Source: Erythrobacter sp. | GTDB taxonomy: Bacteria > Pseudomonadota > Alphaproteobacteria > Sphingomonadales > Sphingomonadaceae | DNA: 64,000 bases | Direction: 5' to 3' | Assembly (NCBI GenBank): GCA_002695185.1 | Contig: NZOF01000155.1 | Coordinates: forward strand, 1-64,000 | In this document: positions 1 through 8,449 of the stretch, in pieces | How the letters are laid out: the number at the start of each line of letters is the position of its first letter | Position numbering within the stretch: position 1 is the stretch's first letter | Notes under the pieces: generated by a model | Database searches by the model: none | Told to the model about the DNA's origin: nothing | The model's input: the letters and a program-made list of their open reading frames with translations, nothing else | Translations under genes and position numbers: made by a program

Positions 1-801
1 AGCCGCCGGCCGCTGACCGATAGGCAGATCGAATATGCCATCGGTGACGTGACCCACCTGTCCGATATCTTCCCCAAGATCCTCGCCAAGCTGATCAAGA
101 CGGGGCGCGGGGGGTGGCTCGATGCGGAAATGGAAAAGCTCGCCGATCCGGCGAACTACGCCAACGATCTGGAAATCGCCTGGAAACGCATTCGTTCGCC
201 GGGCCGCAATCCCACCGTGCTCGGGCGGCTCAAGGGTCTGGCCGCCTGGCGCGAGACGGAAGCGCAGCACAAGAACATCCCGCGCGGCCGCATCATGCGC
301 GACGAGACGCTGGCCGATATCGCCAGCCATCCGCCCAAGAAACAGGCCGACCTTACCAAGGTTCGCGGGCTGTCCAATGCGTGGAAAGACAATGACATCG
401 GCAAGCGTCTGATGAAAGTTCTCGAAAAGGCCGAACCGCTGCCGAAGGACGAAATGCCCGACAAGCCCAAACGCGGCGCACCGCTGGGCAAGGAAGGCGC
501 GCTGGTGGCCGATCTACTCAAGCTGCTGCTCAAGATCCGCGCGCGCGAGATCGACGTGGCCTCGCGCCTGCTCACGCGGGCGGACGAGATGGAAGCGCTG
601 GCCGCAGGTGTCCGCAAGCTGCCGATCCTCGAAGGCTGGCGCTATGAAGTCTTCGGCAAGGACGCGCTCGAACTGGTCGAGGGCCGGCTGGCCTTCGCCG
701 TGAAGGATGGCCGCCTGCTGATGACCCATACTGAAGATGTGCGCGCCGACATGATCGCGGCTCAGGACGAAGTGATCACCGGCGAGGTCGAAGCCGGGTG
801 A
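1..801 (+). CDS. rnd: Ribonuclease D, C-terminal part (5' end outside window)
   Basis: RNase D is a 3'-5' exoribonuclease that trims tRNA precursors and other structured RNAs. The reading frame is open from base 1, so the start and most of the exonuclease domain lie to the left. The first visible codons read SRRPLTDRQIEYAIGDV, which is the Exo III region with the Y-x3-D catalytic signature (visible Y12 and D16). The rest is the helical HRDC-type C-terminal region. An internal GTG at 49 can be read as a start but would cut into the conserved catalytic motif. The stop overlaps the GTG start of oxyR by 4 bases, so the two are probably cotranscribed. Confidence 0.88.
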   Translation, partial: SRRPLTDRQIEYAIGDVTHLSDIFPKILAKLIKTGRGGWLDAEMEKLADPANYANDLEIAWKRIRSPGRNPTVLGRLKGLAAWRETEAQHKNIPRGRIMRDETLADIASHPPKKQADLTKVRGLSNAWKDNDIGKRLMKVLEKAEPLPKDEMPDKPKRGAPLGKEGALVADLLKLLLKIRAREIDVASRLLTRADEMEALAAGVRKLPILEGWRYEVFGKDALELVEGRLAFAVKDGRLLMTHTEDVRADMIAAQDEVITGEVEAG

Positions 802-1694
802 GCACTTACCTCCCCACCCTCAAGCAGCTGCAATATCTCGTCGCCCTGCACGAGCATGGCCATTTCGGCCGCGCTGCCGATGCCAGCTTCGTGTCGCAAT
901 CGACGCTTTCGGCGGGCATTCGCGAGCTCGAATCGCTGCTCGGCGTGACGCTGGTCGAGCGCAGCCGCCGGGTGGTCAGGTTTACAGCGCTGGGCAATCA
1001 GGTGGTCGACAAGGCCCACCGCGTGCTGCGCGAAACGGAAGAACTGGCCGATCTGGTCCAGGCCGCGGGCAAGCCGCTGGCAGGCCAACTGCGCATGAGC
1101 GTGATCCCCACCATCGCGCCCTTCATGCTGCCGCGTTTCCTGCCGCGCCTGCGCCGGGAACGGCCCGATCTCGAACTCTTCCTGCGCGAGGAAACCAGCC
1201 ATGACGCGGTGGAATCGCTGCAGCATGGCCGGGTGGACTGCGTGCTGCTCGCCCTCCCCTTCAGCACCGGTGAGGTGGAAAAGGCGCATATCGCCGACGA
1301 TCCGCTCTACGTCGCCTTCCCGAAAGACGATCCGCGCGATCCGCCTGCAGTGGTCACCGCCGACATGATCGACGAAGGCCGCCTGCTGCTGCTGGAAGAC
1401 GGGCATTGCCTGAAAGACCACGCGCTGGCCGCCTGCAACCGCCCGGAATTGCGCGGTTCGACCACCATGATCGGGACCAGCCTGCACACGCTGGTGCAAA
1501 TGGTCGACAACGGCCTCGGCCTCACCATGCTGCCGGAAATGGCGGTGGACGCCGGTATCCTCAACGGCACCGAAGTCGTCGCGCGCCCGCTCAAATCCAG
1601 CCTCGCCAGCCGCGAAATCGCGCTGATCTGGCGCAAGAATTCCCCCCGGCGGGATGATTTTGAACTGCTGGCCGAGGAATTGCGCGCAGGCTGA
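798..1694 (+). CDS. oxyR: Hydrogen peroxide-sensing LysR-type regulator OxyR
   Basis: This LysR-type activator senses peroxide through a reversible disulfide and switches on antioxidant genes. The winged HTH occupies about residues 6-65 (with SQSTLSAGIRELE) and the effector domain about 95-290. The diagnostic redox pair is present: GHCLKDHALAAC places C204 and C213 nine residues apart, matching C199 and C208 of the E. coli protein. This separates it from generic LysR proteins. The start is GTG, overlapping the end of rnd. Its 298 aa are typical for the family. No catalase or peroxiredoxin gene lies next to it, so its targets are elsewhere. Confidence 0.93.
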   Translation: MSTYLPTLKQLQYLVALHEHGHFGRAADASFVSQSTLSAGIRELESLLGVTLVERSRRVVRFTALGNQVVDKAHRVLRETEELADLVQAAGKPLAGQLRMSVIPTIAPFMLPRFLPRLRRERPDLELFLREETSHDAVESLQHGRVDCVLLALPFSTGEVEKAHIADDPLYVAFPKDDPRDPPAVVTADMIDEGRLLLLEDGHCLKDHALAACNRPELRGSTTMIGTSLHTLVQMVDNGLGLTMLPEMAVDAGILNGTEVVARPLKSSLASREIALIWRKNSPRRDDFELLAEELRAG

Positions 1695-1709
1695 GCCAGC
1701 GGCCTGCAA

Positions 1710-2471
1710 TCAGACCCGCTCGTCCTGCCGCAAGGTCAGCACTTCGACGCCATCGGCGGTCACTGCCACTGTATGTTCGAACTGGGCGGATAGCTTTCCG
1801 TCCTTCGTCACCACGGTCCATCCGTCATCGAGCGTTTGCGTGTGCCGGCTGCCCAGATTGACCATCGGTTCGATCGTGAAGGTCATGCCTTCGCGCAGCC
1901 GCACGCCGCGCCCCGGCTTTCCGTGATTGAGCACTTGCGGGTCCTCGTGCATCTCGCGGCCGATCCCGTGGCCGCAATATTCGCGCACCACCGAACAGCC
2001 GTTCTTCTTCGCATGCTTTTCGATCGCGAAGCCCACGTCTCCCAGATGCCCGCCCGGCCGGACCTGCCGGATGCCCGCCCACATGGCCTCCTGCGCGATC
2101 CTGACGATCCGCCGCGCCTGTGCAGACGCATTGCCGATCATGTAGGTCTTGCTGGAATCGGCGATGAAGCCGTCCTTCTCCAGCGTGATGTCCAGATTGA
2201 TGATGTCGCCGTCCTGCACCACCCTGCTCGCTGAAGGGACGCCGTGGCAGACCTCCTCGTTGATCGAGCAGTTCAGCACATAGGCGAAGCCATATTGTCC
2301 CTTGCTGGCAGGCCGCGATTGCAGATCCTCGCGAATGAACCGCTCCACCAGATCGTTGATTTCCATCGTCGACATGCCTTGCAGGTCGAGCCCGTCGAGC
2401 ATCTCGAACACCGACGCCAGCAAGTGCCCGGAGGCGCGCATCAGGGCGATTTCGTCAGGTGTCTTGACCAT
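1710..2471 (-). CDS. map: Type I methionine aminopeptidase
   Basis: This enzyme removes the initiator methionine from nascent proteins. The pita-bread fold metal ligands are all visible: D94 in NLDIT, D105 in IADSS, H168 in YCGHGIG, E201 in TIEPM and E232 in QFEHT. H76 corresponds to the catalytic histidine before the substrate pocket. There is no SH3-like N-terminal extension, so this is the short bacterial form (253 aa). Its ATG begins 1 base after the stop of the upstream ParD-like gene, which suggests translational coupling. It converges on oxyR with 15 bases between the stops; that gap includes the inverted repeat GCAGGC/GCCTGC. Confidence 0.96.
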   Translation of the reverse strand: MVKTPDEIALMRASGHLLASVFEMLDGLDLQGMSTMEINDLVERFIREDLQSRPASKGQYGFAYVLNCSINEEVCHGVPSASRVVQDGDIINLDITLEKDGFIADSSKTYMIGNASAQARRIVRIAQEAMWAGIRQVRPGGHLGDVGFAIEKHAKKNGCSVVREYCGHGIGREMHEDPQVLNHGKPGRGVRLREGMTFTIEPMVNLGSRHTQTLDDGWTVVTKDGKLSAQFEHTVAVTADGVEVLTLRQDERV

Positions 2472-2472
2472 A

Positions 2473-2682
2473 TCAGGCTGCCGCGCGGACCGCGCCTTCT
2501 TCCTCGCTCGCCAGCGCGAGCTGCTGCGACACGATCTCGTTGAAGGACAGCGTGGGATTGGCTTCCGCCAGCCGCCCGATCTTCATCCAGAATTCGGCCT
2601 GCGCGTTGATCGACCGGCACATGACCGCACTGGCAGCACGCACCTGCTCGTGCAGGTCTTCATTTATTTTGACGAGGCCCAT
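2473..2682 (-). CDS. ParD-like antitoxin family protein upstream of map
   Basis: This 69-residue protein resembles the ParD_like family (DUF3423): it starts MGLVKINEDLHEQVR and continues with SRSINAQAEFWMKIG and NPTLSFNEI, a ribbon-helix-helix-like pattern. The ATG at 2682 was chosen because it has AGGA 8 bases upstream and matches the family N-terminus; a longer reading to 2736 lacks both. No ParE-type toxin lies beside it. Instead the gene runs directly into map, with a single base between stop and start. It may regulate the bicistron, but this is inferred from family and position only. Confidence 0.8.
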   Translation of the reverse strand: MGLVKINEDLHEQVRAASAVMCRSINAQAEFWMKIGRLAEANPTLSFNEIVSQQLALASEEEGAVRAAA

Positions 2683-2774
2683 GGGAATTCCTGAATATAT
2701 GAAACGTTTATGCTCCATACACATTTCATTTTTCAAAAGTCAAAGGCTCTTCCTCGGTGAGGACGATCCAGTCA

Positions 2775-2800
2775 GGATAGTGAAGTCCAGACTTGACCAA
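2775..2800. promoter_or_regulatory. Operator-like repeat 1 upstream of the SRPBCC-arsR operon
   Basis: This is the first of two 26-base direct repeats. It reads GGATAGTGAAG, then a centre, then CTTGACCAA. The core is a dyad, GTGAAG-N6-CTTGAC, with one mismatch between the arms. It lies 38 bases upstream of the second copy, in front of an operon whose second gene encodes an ArsR-type repressor. An ArsR binding site is the simplest reading. Confidence 0.65.
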
Positions 2801-2812
2801 TTACAGCCCAGC

Positions 2813-2838
2813 GGATAGTGAAGCCAGCACTTCACCAA
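2813..2838. promoter_or_regulatory. Operator-like repeat 2 upstream of the SRPBCC-arsR operon
   Basis: This is the second copy of the 26-base element, here with a perfect 6-bp dyad, GTGAAG-N6-CTTCAC (2818-2835). It touches the ribosome binding site AAGGAG of the next gene, so a bound repressor could block both transcription and translation initiation. It fits autoregulation by the ArsR protein of the operon. Confidence 0.68.
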
Positions 2839-2849
2839 GGAGCCTGGCG

Positions 2850-3317
2850 ATGAGCTTGACCCACAATACCTTCGAGATTCGGAAGACATACAGCGCGTCA
2901 CCAAGCGCAATTTTCGGCGCCTTCGCCTTTCAGGACCGCAAAAGCCGATGGTACGCCGCCAGCCCCTCGCATGAACCATTGTCCTACAGCTTCGATTTCA
3001 GACCGGGCGGCGAAGAAAGACTGACAGCCCGAATGTTGCCAGGCACGCCGATTGCCGGGCAGGAACTATGCTGGATCTCGACTTATGCGGAGATTGTCGA
3101 GAATGAACGAATTGTGTTCTTCCAGACACTCGATGTCGATCAGGCTCGGGTGTCGGCGGCAGTCGTGACGGTGGAGATCGCTCCCAAGGAAGGTGAAACG
3201 GAAGTGGTGCTGACCCATCAGGCAGTCTATATGGAAGGCGCCGATGGCCCGGCGATGCGCCGGATGGGGTGGGAGTATCTGCTGGATGCGATGGCAAGCA
3301 GCGCGGGCACCGTATGA
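2850..3317 (+). CDS. SRPBCC (AHSA1/START-like) domain protein
   Basis: This 155-aa protein looks like an AHSA1-type SRPBCC domain, a hydrophobic-cavity fold that binds lipids or other small ligands. It begins with the beta-strand pattern FEIRKTYSASPSAIF and ends with the long C-terminal helix region MGWEYLLDAMAS. Start ATG 2850 has AAGGAG at a good distance; an upstream reading in the same frame has no such site. It overlaps the downstream arsR gene by 4 bases (ATGA). Pairs of an ArsR regulator and an SRPBCC protein are common in proteobacteria, though the ligand is usually unknown. Confidence 0.82.
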   Translation: MSLTHNTFEIRKTYSASPSAIFGAFAFQDRKSRWYAASPSHEPLSYSFDFRPGGEERLTARMLPGTPIAGQELCWISTYAEIVENERIVFFQTLDVDQARVSAAVVTVEIAPKEGETEVVLTHQAVYMEGADGPAMRRMGWEYLLDAMASSAGTV

Positions 3318-3664
3318 ATTCCACTGCACCGCGCATCATAGATCCAACCAGGGCTGACGCGTTGTTTCACGCTTTGGGTGACGCGAACCGCAGACGGATG
3401 GTGGGCCTGCTCTCGGACCATCCTGCGACCATCTCTGAACTTTCCGCGTTTCTCGACATCAGCAAGACGGCGGTCGGCCAGCACCTTGCAGTTCTCGAGA
3501 AGGCCAGGCTCGCACGCTCCAGCAAGGTCGGGAGGACCCGAACCTGCCAGCTCGACCCCGCGGGACTTGTCGCCCTGCAGGACTGGATCAACTTTCACCG
3601 CCGAGAATGGGAAGAGCGTCTCGAACGCCTCGGAGATCTAGTCTGCGAAGCAAATTCGCAGTGA
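3314..3664 (+). CDS. ArsR family winged-helix transcriptional regulator
   Basis: This 116-aa winged-helix protein contains the classic ArsR pattern: HALGDANRRRMVGLL, then ISELSAFLDISKTAVGQHL as the recognition helix, then VLEKARLARSSKVGRTR as the wing. It has only two cysteines (in RTCQL and LVCEA), and no CxC in the recognition helix, so it is not an obvious arsenic or metal sensor. It is translationally coupled to the SRPBCC gene by ATGA. The two tandem dyads upstream of the operon are its likely operators. Confidence 0.88.
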   Translation: MNSTAPRIIDPTRADALFHALGDANRRRMVGLLSDHPATISELSAFLDISKTAVGQHLAVLEKARLARSSKVGRTRTCQLDPAGLVALQDWINFHRREWEERLERLGDLVCEANSQ

Positions 3665-3731
3665 AAGCGGCAGTTTTGAACAAATAGCCCCCACCAGACT
3701 CGAATTTCGAAAATGACGAGGAACTGCCGAA

Positions 3732-4112
3732 ATGGCTGAACGCCGCTACATTATCGACGTACCTGGGGTGCCGAAATCACCGTCGCCCATCTCGAACGCC
3801 GTGGTCGTCGGAAAGACCTGCCATATCTCCGGGCAGTTGGCGGTTTATGACGACGGCTACCGGCGAGGCAGCGCGCGTGAGGAAGCAGCCCGCGCATTCG
3901 AACTGGTGTTTGCGATCGCTCGCGAAGCAGGCTTTGCGCCCGATGAAATCGTCTACGTAGACCTCGCCTTCGCGGACCTCGACGACCTGCCCGAGGTCAA
4001 CGCGCTTTACGCAGAGCTGTTTACCCATCCCCCCGCCCGCACGATTTACGAGGCGGCCCGCCTTCCTTTCGGAGCCAAAGTGAAAGTTCAGGCCATCGCG
4101 ATGAAGGATTGA
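3732..4112 (+). CDS. RidA/YjgF/YER057c family protein
   Basis: Members of this family hydrolyse reactive enamine/imine intermediates from PLP enzymes or have related deaminase roles. The 126-aa length and the C-terminal signature PPARTIYEAARLPFGAKVKV match the family, including the arginine of the PAR motif that binds the substrate carboxylate. The N-terminus (VPKSPSPISNAV) and SGQLAVYDDG also fit. The start has GAGGAA about 10 bases upstream. It stands alone, 67 bases after arsR. The subgroup is not certain, so no symbol is given. Confidence 0.85.
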   Translation: MAERRYIIDVPGVPKSPSPISNAVVVGKTCHISGQLAVYDDGYRRGSAREEAARAFELVFAIAREAGFAPDEIVYVDLAFADLDDLPEVNALYAELFTHPPARTIYEAARLPFGAKVKVQAIAMKD

Positions 4113-4385
4113 GGACTGTGCTCAGAGACGCGCAGTTGCTTCGCGCCTCATCGCCGCCGCAAAACCCGTTTTCCTACACGCCTGTTTTCTGCCAGCCATC
4201 AGACCATGCTGGCCGTGCTCGCCCCGACAAAAAATTCCACTGCTGCTGACGGGACCGGACCGGCCGGATTTCAGCGCGAGCGGAAGTTGACACCAGATGC
4301 GCCTGAAATTCGCCGCCAGCCGCAGAACGCCGTGCGTGCCGGGGATGGGCGAGTTTTTGCAAAACCCCCGGTCGGTGTCACACGG
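4113..4385. other. Intergenic region between the RidA gene and pgsA
   Basis: These 273 bases separate two converging genes. I see no supported coding frame, no strong hairpin with a T-run and no RNA gene. Readable frames across it are antisense extensions of pgsA. Confidence 0.5.
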
Positions 4386-4979
4386 TCAGTCCATGTGCTT
4401 GAGGCCGACTCGCAGATAGTCCCAGCCGGTTACCACGGTCATCACCGCAGCGGCCCACAGGGTAATCAGGCCGACGGTGTGCGGGATATTGGCATCTACC
4501 GTGCCTATCATCACGTTCCAGCCTGGCAGGCCCTGACCCAAAATCAGCGAGCCGAGCGCGAGCAGCTGGAAGGTCGTCTTCCATTTCGCCAGCCGGCTCA
4601 CGGGCACGGAAACCTGCAGGCCGCCGAGGAATTCGCGCAGGCCCGACACCGCGATCTCGCGCATCAGGATGATCAGCCCGGCAATGACATGCGCATCGCC
4701 CACATAGGGGCCGCGCAGCACGCCCTGTGCCGCCAGCACCAGAATCACCGCGGCGACCATGATCTTGTCCGCGATCGGATCGAGGAAGATGCCCAGCTTC
4801 GAGACCGTGCCGCTGGTGCGCGCCAGATAGCCGTCGAAATAGTCGGTAATGCCCATGGCGCAGTACAGCGCGAAGGCCATCAGATAACCGCTGGCCCAGC
4901 CCGGCCACCACAGCAGGAAGGCAAGGAGGGGAATCGCGACGATACGCGACAGGGTGAGAATGTTGGGCAAATTCAGCAT
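4386..4979 (-). CDS. pgsA: CDP-diacylglycerol--glycerol-3-phosphate 3-phosphatidyltransferase
   Basis: PgsA makes phosphatidylglycerol phosphate, the committed step to PG and cardiolipin, in the inner membrane. The CDP-alcohol phosphotransferase signature is complete: D46, D49-G50, A53-R54, G63, D67 and D71 in TDYFDGYLAR...GIFLDPIAD. The N-terminus NLPNILTLSRI is typical of PgsA. It is 197 aa with several hydrophobic segments. The MFS gene diverges from it on the other strand. The serine-specific relative (pssA) is present elsewhere in the window, which supports the glycerol phosphate assignment here. Confidence 0.93.
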   Translation of the reverse strand: MLNLPNILTLSRIVAIPLLAFLLWWPGWASGYLMAFALYCAMGITDYFDGYLARTSGTVSKLGIFLDPIADKIMVAAVILVLAAQGVLRGPYVGDAHVIAGLIILMREIAVSGLREFLGGLQVSVPVSRLAKWKTTFQLLALGSLILGQGLPGWNVMIGTVDANIPHTVGLITLWAAAVMTVVTGWDYLRVGLKHMD

Positions 4980-5094
4980 CGGTGACGTTCCCCTAACGGC
5001 AAACGTCTTACCGCAAAAGAAACAATGCAGGGTTGTCCGCTGCGGCTATCTCTCTACGAAGGGGGCGAAACGGAAGGGTTCTTCCCGGGGGTTC

Positions 5095-6474
5095 ATGTTC
5101 ACAAGCACACATTTGCTGCGGTCCCGGCGGTTCTTGCCGCTGTTCGTGACCCAGCTGTTCAATGCCTTCAACGACAATCTGTACAAGACCGCGATGGTCC
5201 TGTTCGTGGTCTACCAGATCTACGAATCGGAAGAGGCGGAAGGCATGTTCTCTGCCGTAGCTTCGGGCCTGTTCATCCTGCCCTTCTTCGTCCTGTCCGC
5301 ATTGGCGGGGCAGTTGGCGGACATGCGCGACAAGGCGGTGATCATCCGCCGGGTGAAGGCCTTCGAGATCCTGCTGATGCTGATCGGGGCAAGCGGCCTC
5401 TATCTGGCCTGGCGCGGCTACGATCTGCCGGTCAACATCCTCGGCATCCAGACAACCTTCCCGATCATCCTGATGCTGCTGGCCCTGTTCATGACCGGCA
5501 TCCAGTCGACCTTCCTTGGCCCGATCAAATACGCGATCCTGCCGCAGCATCTGAAACGCGAGGAAGTGCTCGCCGGAACGGGGCTGGTCGAGGCGGGCAC
5601 CTATATCGCCATTCTTGCCGGCACGATCCTGGCCGGCTGGATCCCGGTGGAAGCTGCCGCGGTGGGCATCATCATCACCTCGATCGCCGGCTATCTCGTC
5701 AGCCGCCAGGTCCCCACCGCCCCTGCCCAGGGAGAGGTCGAGGAACTGGACTGGCACATCCTGCGCGCATCGAACCGGCTGATCCGCGAGACGATGCACA
5801 ACCGCGAGATCTACTTCGCCATCCTCGCCATCAGCTTCTTCTGGACCATCGGCGCGGTGCTGTTCATCCAGTTTCCCCCGCTGGCCAAGAACGTGCTCAT
5901 GGCCAGCAAGGAAGTGGCCAGCCTGTTCTTGGTGGTGTTCTCGATCGGCGTGGCCATCGGTTCGGTGGCCGTGGGCGCCTTGCTCAAAGGCGAGGTATCG
6001 GCCCGCTATGCGCCGCAATCTGTGCTCGCCATGGGGGCTTTCGTCGTCGCCTTCTATGCAGTGTGCAAGGTGTGGGAAACCGACCAGCCGACAGAATTGC
6101 TGAACATTGCCGGTTTCCTCGCCTGGCCGATGGCCAGCCTGATCCTGCTGTGCCTGCTGGGCGTGGCGATCGCGGGGGGCATGTTCGTGGTGCCGCTCTA
6201 TGCATTCCTGACCACCCGCGCCTCGCCGGAGAAAGCCTCGCGCACGATCGCGGCGAACAACATCGTCAATTCAGGCGCGATGGTGGGCGGATCATTGCTG
6301 GCGATGGGGATGAGCGCGGCAGGCGTGCCGATCGTGGAGCAGGTGCTGATCAGCGCCGCCATGTGCGTGTTCTCGGCTTGGCTGGGCCGCAAGCTACTGC
6401 TGGCGGAACGGGAAGCGGCGGCAGTAGCCGTTCAGACGATAAAGGCGAGCACTGCAACCAGGGTGGCGAAATAG
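5095..6474 (+). CDS. LplT-like MFS transporter
   Basis: This 459-aa major facilitator protein starts MFTSTHLLRSRRFLPLF and continues QLFNAFNDNLYKTA, a motif shared with LplT lysophospholipid flippases and the carrier half of related acyltransferase fusions. About 12 hydrophobic segments can be counted. The ATG at 5095 was chosen because the conserved family N-terminus begins there; the longer frame to 4954 adds a hydrophilic stretch that overlaps the pgsA start. It diverges from pgsA. A phospholipid or lysophospholipid substrate is plausible but inferred. The tail overlaps the end of a small convergent gene by about 40 bases. Confidence 0.8.
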   Translation: MFTSTHLLRSRRFLPLFVTQLFNAFNDNLYKTAMVLFVVYQIYESEEAEGMFSAVASGLFILPFFVLSALAGQLADMRDKAVIIRRVKAFEILLMLIGASGLYLAWRGYDLPVNILGIQTTFPIILMLLALFMTGIQSTFLGPIKYAILPQHLKREEVLAGTGLVEAGTYIAILAGTILAGWIPVEAAAVGIIITSIAGYLVSRQVPTAPAQGEVEELDWHILRASNRLIRETMHNREIYFAILAISFFWTIGAVLFIQFPPLAKNVLMASKEVASLFLVVFSIGVAIGSVAVGALLKGEVSARYAPQSVLAMGAFVVAFYAVCKVWETDQPTELLNIAGFLAWPMASLILLCLLGVAIAGGMFVVPLYAFLTTRASPEKASRTIAANNIVNSGAMVGGSLLAMGMSAAGVPIVEQVLISAAMCVFSAWLGRKLLLAEREAAAVAVQTIKASTATRVAK

Positions 6475-6626
6475 GTGGTCGCGACACCGCGCACATCGTT
6501 TGCGGTGATCTTCCAGTCCACACTCGCCGGGCCGGGCGTGTCGGCAAACATCGCGCGGCGCTGGGGGATCTGGGCCCGCATCCAATGGCGGGCGCTTTCA
6601 CTAGAGAGGACCAAGGCGCGTCTCAT
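6432..6626 (-). CDS. Small hypothetical protein with C-terminal membrane segment
   Basis: I do not recognise this 64-aa protein. Its N-terminal half is basic (RRALVLSSESARHWMR), and it ends with a hydrophobic run, TTYFATLVAVLAFIV, directly before the stop, as in tail-anchored proteins. It converges on and overlaps the last 43 bases of the MFS gene. The ribosome binding site is weak. Support comes from this sensible architecture and from its filling an otherwise empty 300-base gap, so confidence is moderate. Confidence 0.45.
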   Translation of the reverse strand: MRRALVLSSESARHWMRAQIPQRRAMFADTPGPASVDWKITANDVRGVATTYFATLVAVLAFIV

Positions 6627-6775
6627 AACATGAGCTTTAACGCTTTCTTAACCATCGGTTTCCCGGCAAAAGCGCGCGATCCCAAATCGGGACAGCTTTT
6701 GCTCGCAGGTTCGACCAGTGGGCGGCACGGCACGGGCGATTGCACGGCAGGCGCAGCGCGGCTAACCGCAGCAGC

Positions 6776-8443
6776 ATGACCAAGCGCCCTACCCCCGCCG
6801 CCGCAAAGCTCCTCGTCGACTGCCTGATCGAGCAGGGATGCGAACGCATCTTCACCGTGCCGGGCGAAAGCTTCCTCCAGGTCTTGGATGCGCTGGGGCA
6901 GCAGGAAACCATCGATCTGGTCACCTGCCGACAGGAAGGGGGCGTGGCGATGATGGCCTGCGCCGATGGTGCGATGACGCAGCGCCCCGGCGTGGCCTTC
7001 GTCACCCGCGGACCGGGCGCCACGAATGCCAGCATCGGCGTTCACGTCGCCATGCAGGATTCGCAGCCGATGATCCTGTTCGTGGGCGATGTGGATAGCG
7101 AGATGCGCGACCGTGAGGGCTTTCAGGAAGTTGACTTTGCCGCATTCTTCGCGCCGATCGCGAAATGGGCTGCACGGATCGACAGCGCCGATCGCATTCC
7201 CGAATATGTCGCGCGGGCCTACGCCACGGCAATCTCGGGCCGTCCCGGTCCTGTTGTGCTGGCTTTGCCGGAAGACATGCTTGGCCGCGATACAGACGCC
7301 AAGCCACGGTCGCGCGTCGAACGGCCTGCCCAGGCGCCCTGCCCAGATGCGATGCAGGCGATGATGGCTCTGATAGGAGACGCCGCTTCACCCGTCGCCA
7401 TTATTGGCGGCGCAGGCTGGAATGCAAAGGCGCGCGAGTATTTCCAGCTGTTCGCGGAGCGGTTGGGCATTCCCGTTGCCACAGCCTTCCGCCGACAGGA
7501 TGCGATTTCTCCCTCCAGCCGCGTCTATGCGGGCAACCTTGGCTACGGCCCCAACCCCAAGCTGGTCCAGCGCGTCAAAGACGCCGATCTCGTCATTGCC
7601 GTGGGCGCTAGGCTGGGTGAAGCCACCACCGACGGTTACACGGTACCGCCCCTCACGGCGGACGATCAGAAGCTGATCCATGTGCATCCGGACGCCACGG
7701 AGCTCAACAGCGTCTATTTCGCCGATCTAGCGATTTGCGCCGACATGGCCGAATTCGCCGAGAGCGCAGCTCTCTGGGACGATGGAGATGCGATCGATTT
7801 CGATGCAGGGGCTCAGGCTCATGCGGAATGGAAGGACTGGGCCACCGCCCATCCGGCAGACTTTGCGCTGGATATGGGCCAGTGCGTCCAGTTCATGCGC
7901 GATACTCTTCCGCCCGACACGATCGTCTGCAACGGAGCCGGAAACTTCGCCGGCTGGTGGCACCGGTATTGGCGTTACGACGGTTTTCCCGCTCAGCTCG
8001 CACCGACATGCGGCGCGATGGGCTACGGAGTGCCTGCCGCCGTCGCCGCCGCCCTGCGCTATCCCCAGCGCACGGTCGTTGCGGTAGCAGGCGATGGCGA
8101 CTTCATGATGAATGGCCAGGAACTGGCCACCGCAATCCAGCATGGTGCCAGCCTTATCGTGCTAATCATCGACAATTCGGCTTACGGCACTATCCGCATG
8201 CATCAGGAACGAGAGTTTCCTGGTGAAGAGCGGATCAGCGGGACCAAGCTCGCCAATCCTGACTTTGCCGCGCTTGCGGCGGCGTATGGCGGATGGTCCG
8301 CCACAGCATCGACAACCGAGGAGTTCAAAGATGCGCTGATTGCGGCGCAAGGTAGATCCGGGCTTCGTCTCGTCCACTGCAAAATCGAGATCGAGCAGCT
8401 GGCAGCCAGCGGGGCAACCATCAGCGGGTTGCGCAAGAAGTAG
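6776..8443 (+). CDS. Thiamine diphosphate-binding protein, acetolactate synthase-like
   Basis: This 555-aa protein has the three-domain ThDP enzyme layout: an N-terminal PYR domain (TVPGESFLQVLD with the activating glutamate in GE), a middle domain, and a C-terminal PP domain. The ThDP/Mg motif GDGDFMMN begins near residue 439 and ends at IDNSAYGTI. It is close to large-subunit acetolactate synthase-type enzymes, but no ilvN small-subunit gene is adjacent, so a different 2-oxo acid substrate is possible. Start ATG 6776 matches the family N-terminus. A strong hairpin terminator follows the stop. Confidence 0.82.
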   Translation: MTKRPTPAAAKLLVDCLIEQGCERIFTVPGESFLQVLDALGQQETIDLVTCRQEGGVAMMACADGAMTQRPGVAFVTRGPGATNASIGVHVAMQDSQPMILFVGDVDSEMRDREGFQEVDFAAFFAPIAKWAARIDSADRIPEYVARAYATAISGRPGPVVLALPEDMLGRDTDAKPRSRVERPAQAPCPDAMQAMMALIGDAASPVAIIGGAGWNAKAREYFQLFAERLGIPVATAFRRQDAISPSSRVYAGNLGYGPNPKLVQRVKDADLVIAVGARLGEATTDGYTVPPLTADDQKLIHVHPDATELNSVYFADLAICADMAEFAESAALWDDGDAIDFDAGAQAHAEWKDWATAHPADFALDMGQCVQFMRDTLPPDTIVCNGAGNFAGWWHRYWRYDGFPAQLAPTCGAMGYGVPAAVAAALRYPQRTVVAVAGDGDFMMNGQELATAIQHGASLIVLIIDNSAYGTIRMHQEREFPGEERISGTKLANPDFAALAAAYGGWSATASTTEEFKDALIAAQGRSGLRLVHCKIEIEQLAASGATISGLRKK

Positions 8444-8449
8444 AGTGCG

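Noticed and set aside
1686..1707. Terminator between oxyR and map
   Set aside because: There is a 6-bp stem (GCAGGC/GCCTGC) but no T-run on either side, so it is not a convincing intrinsic terminator.
762..1709. A 315-codon minus-strand frame opposite oxyR
   Set aside because: It is a histidine/glutamine-rich antisense reading of oxyR without any motif.
5025..6779. A 584-codon plus-strand frame overlapping the MFS gene
   Set aside because: It is an arginine/glycine-rich out-of-frame reading of the transporter.
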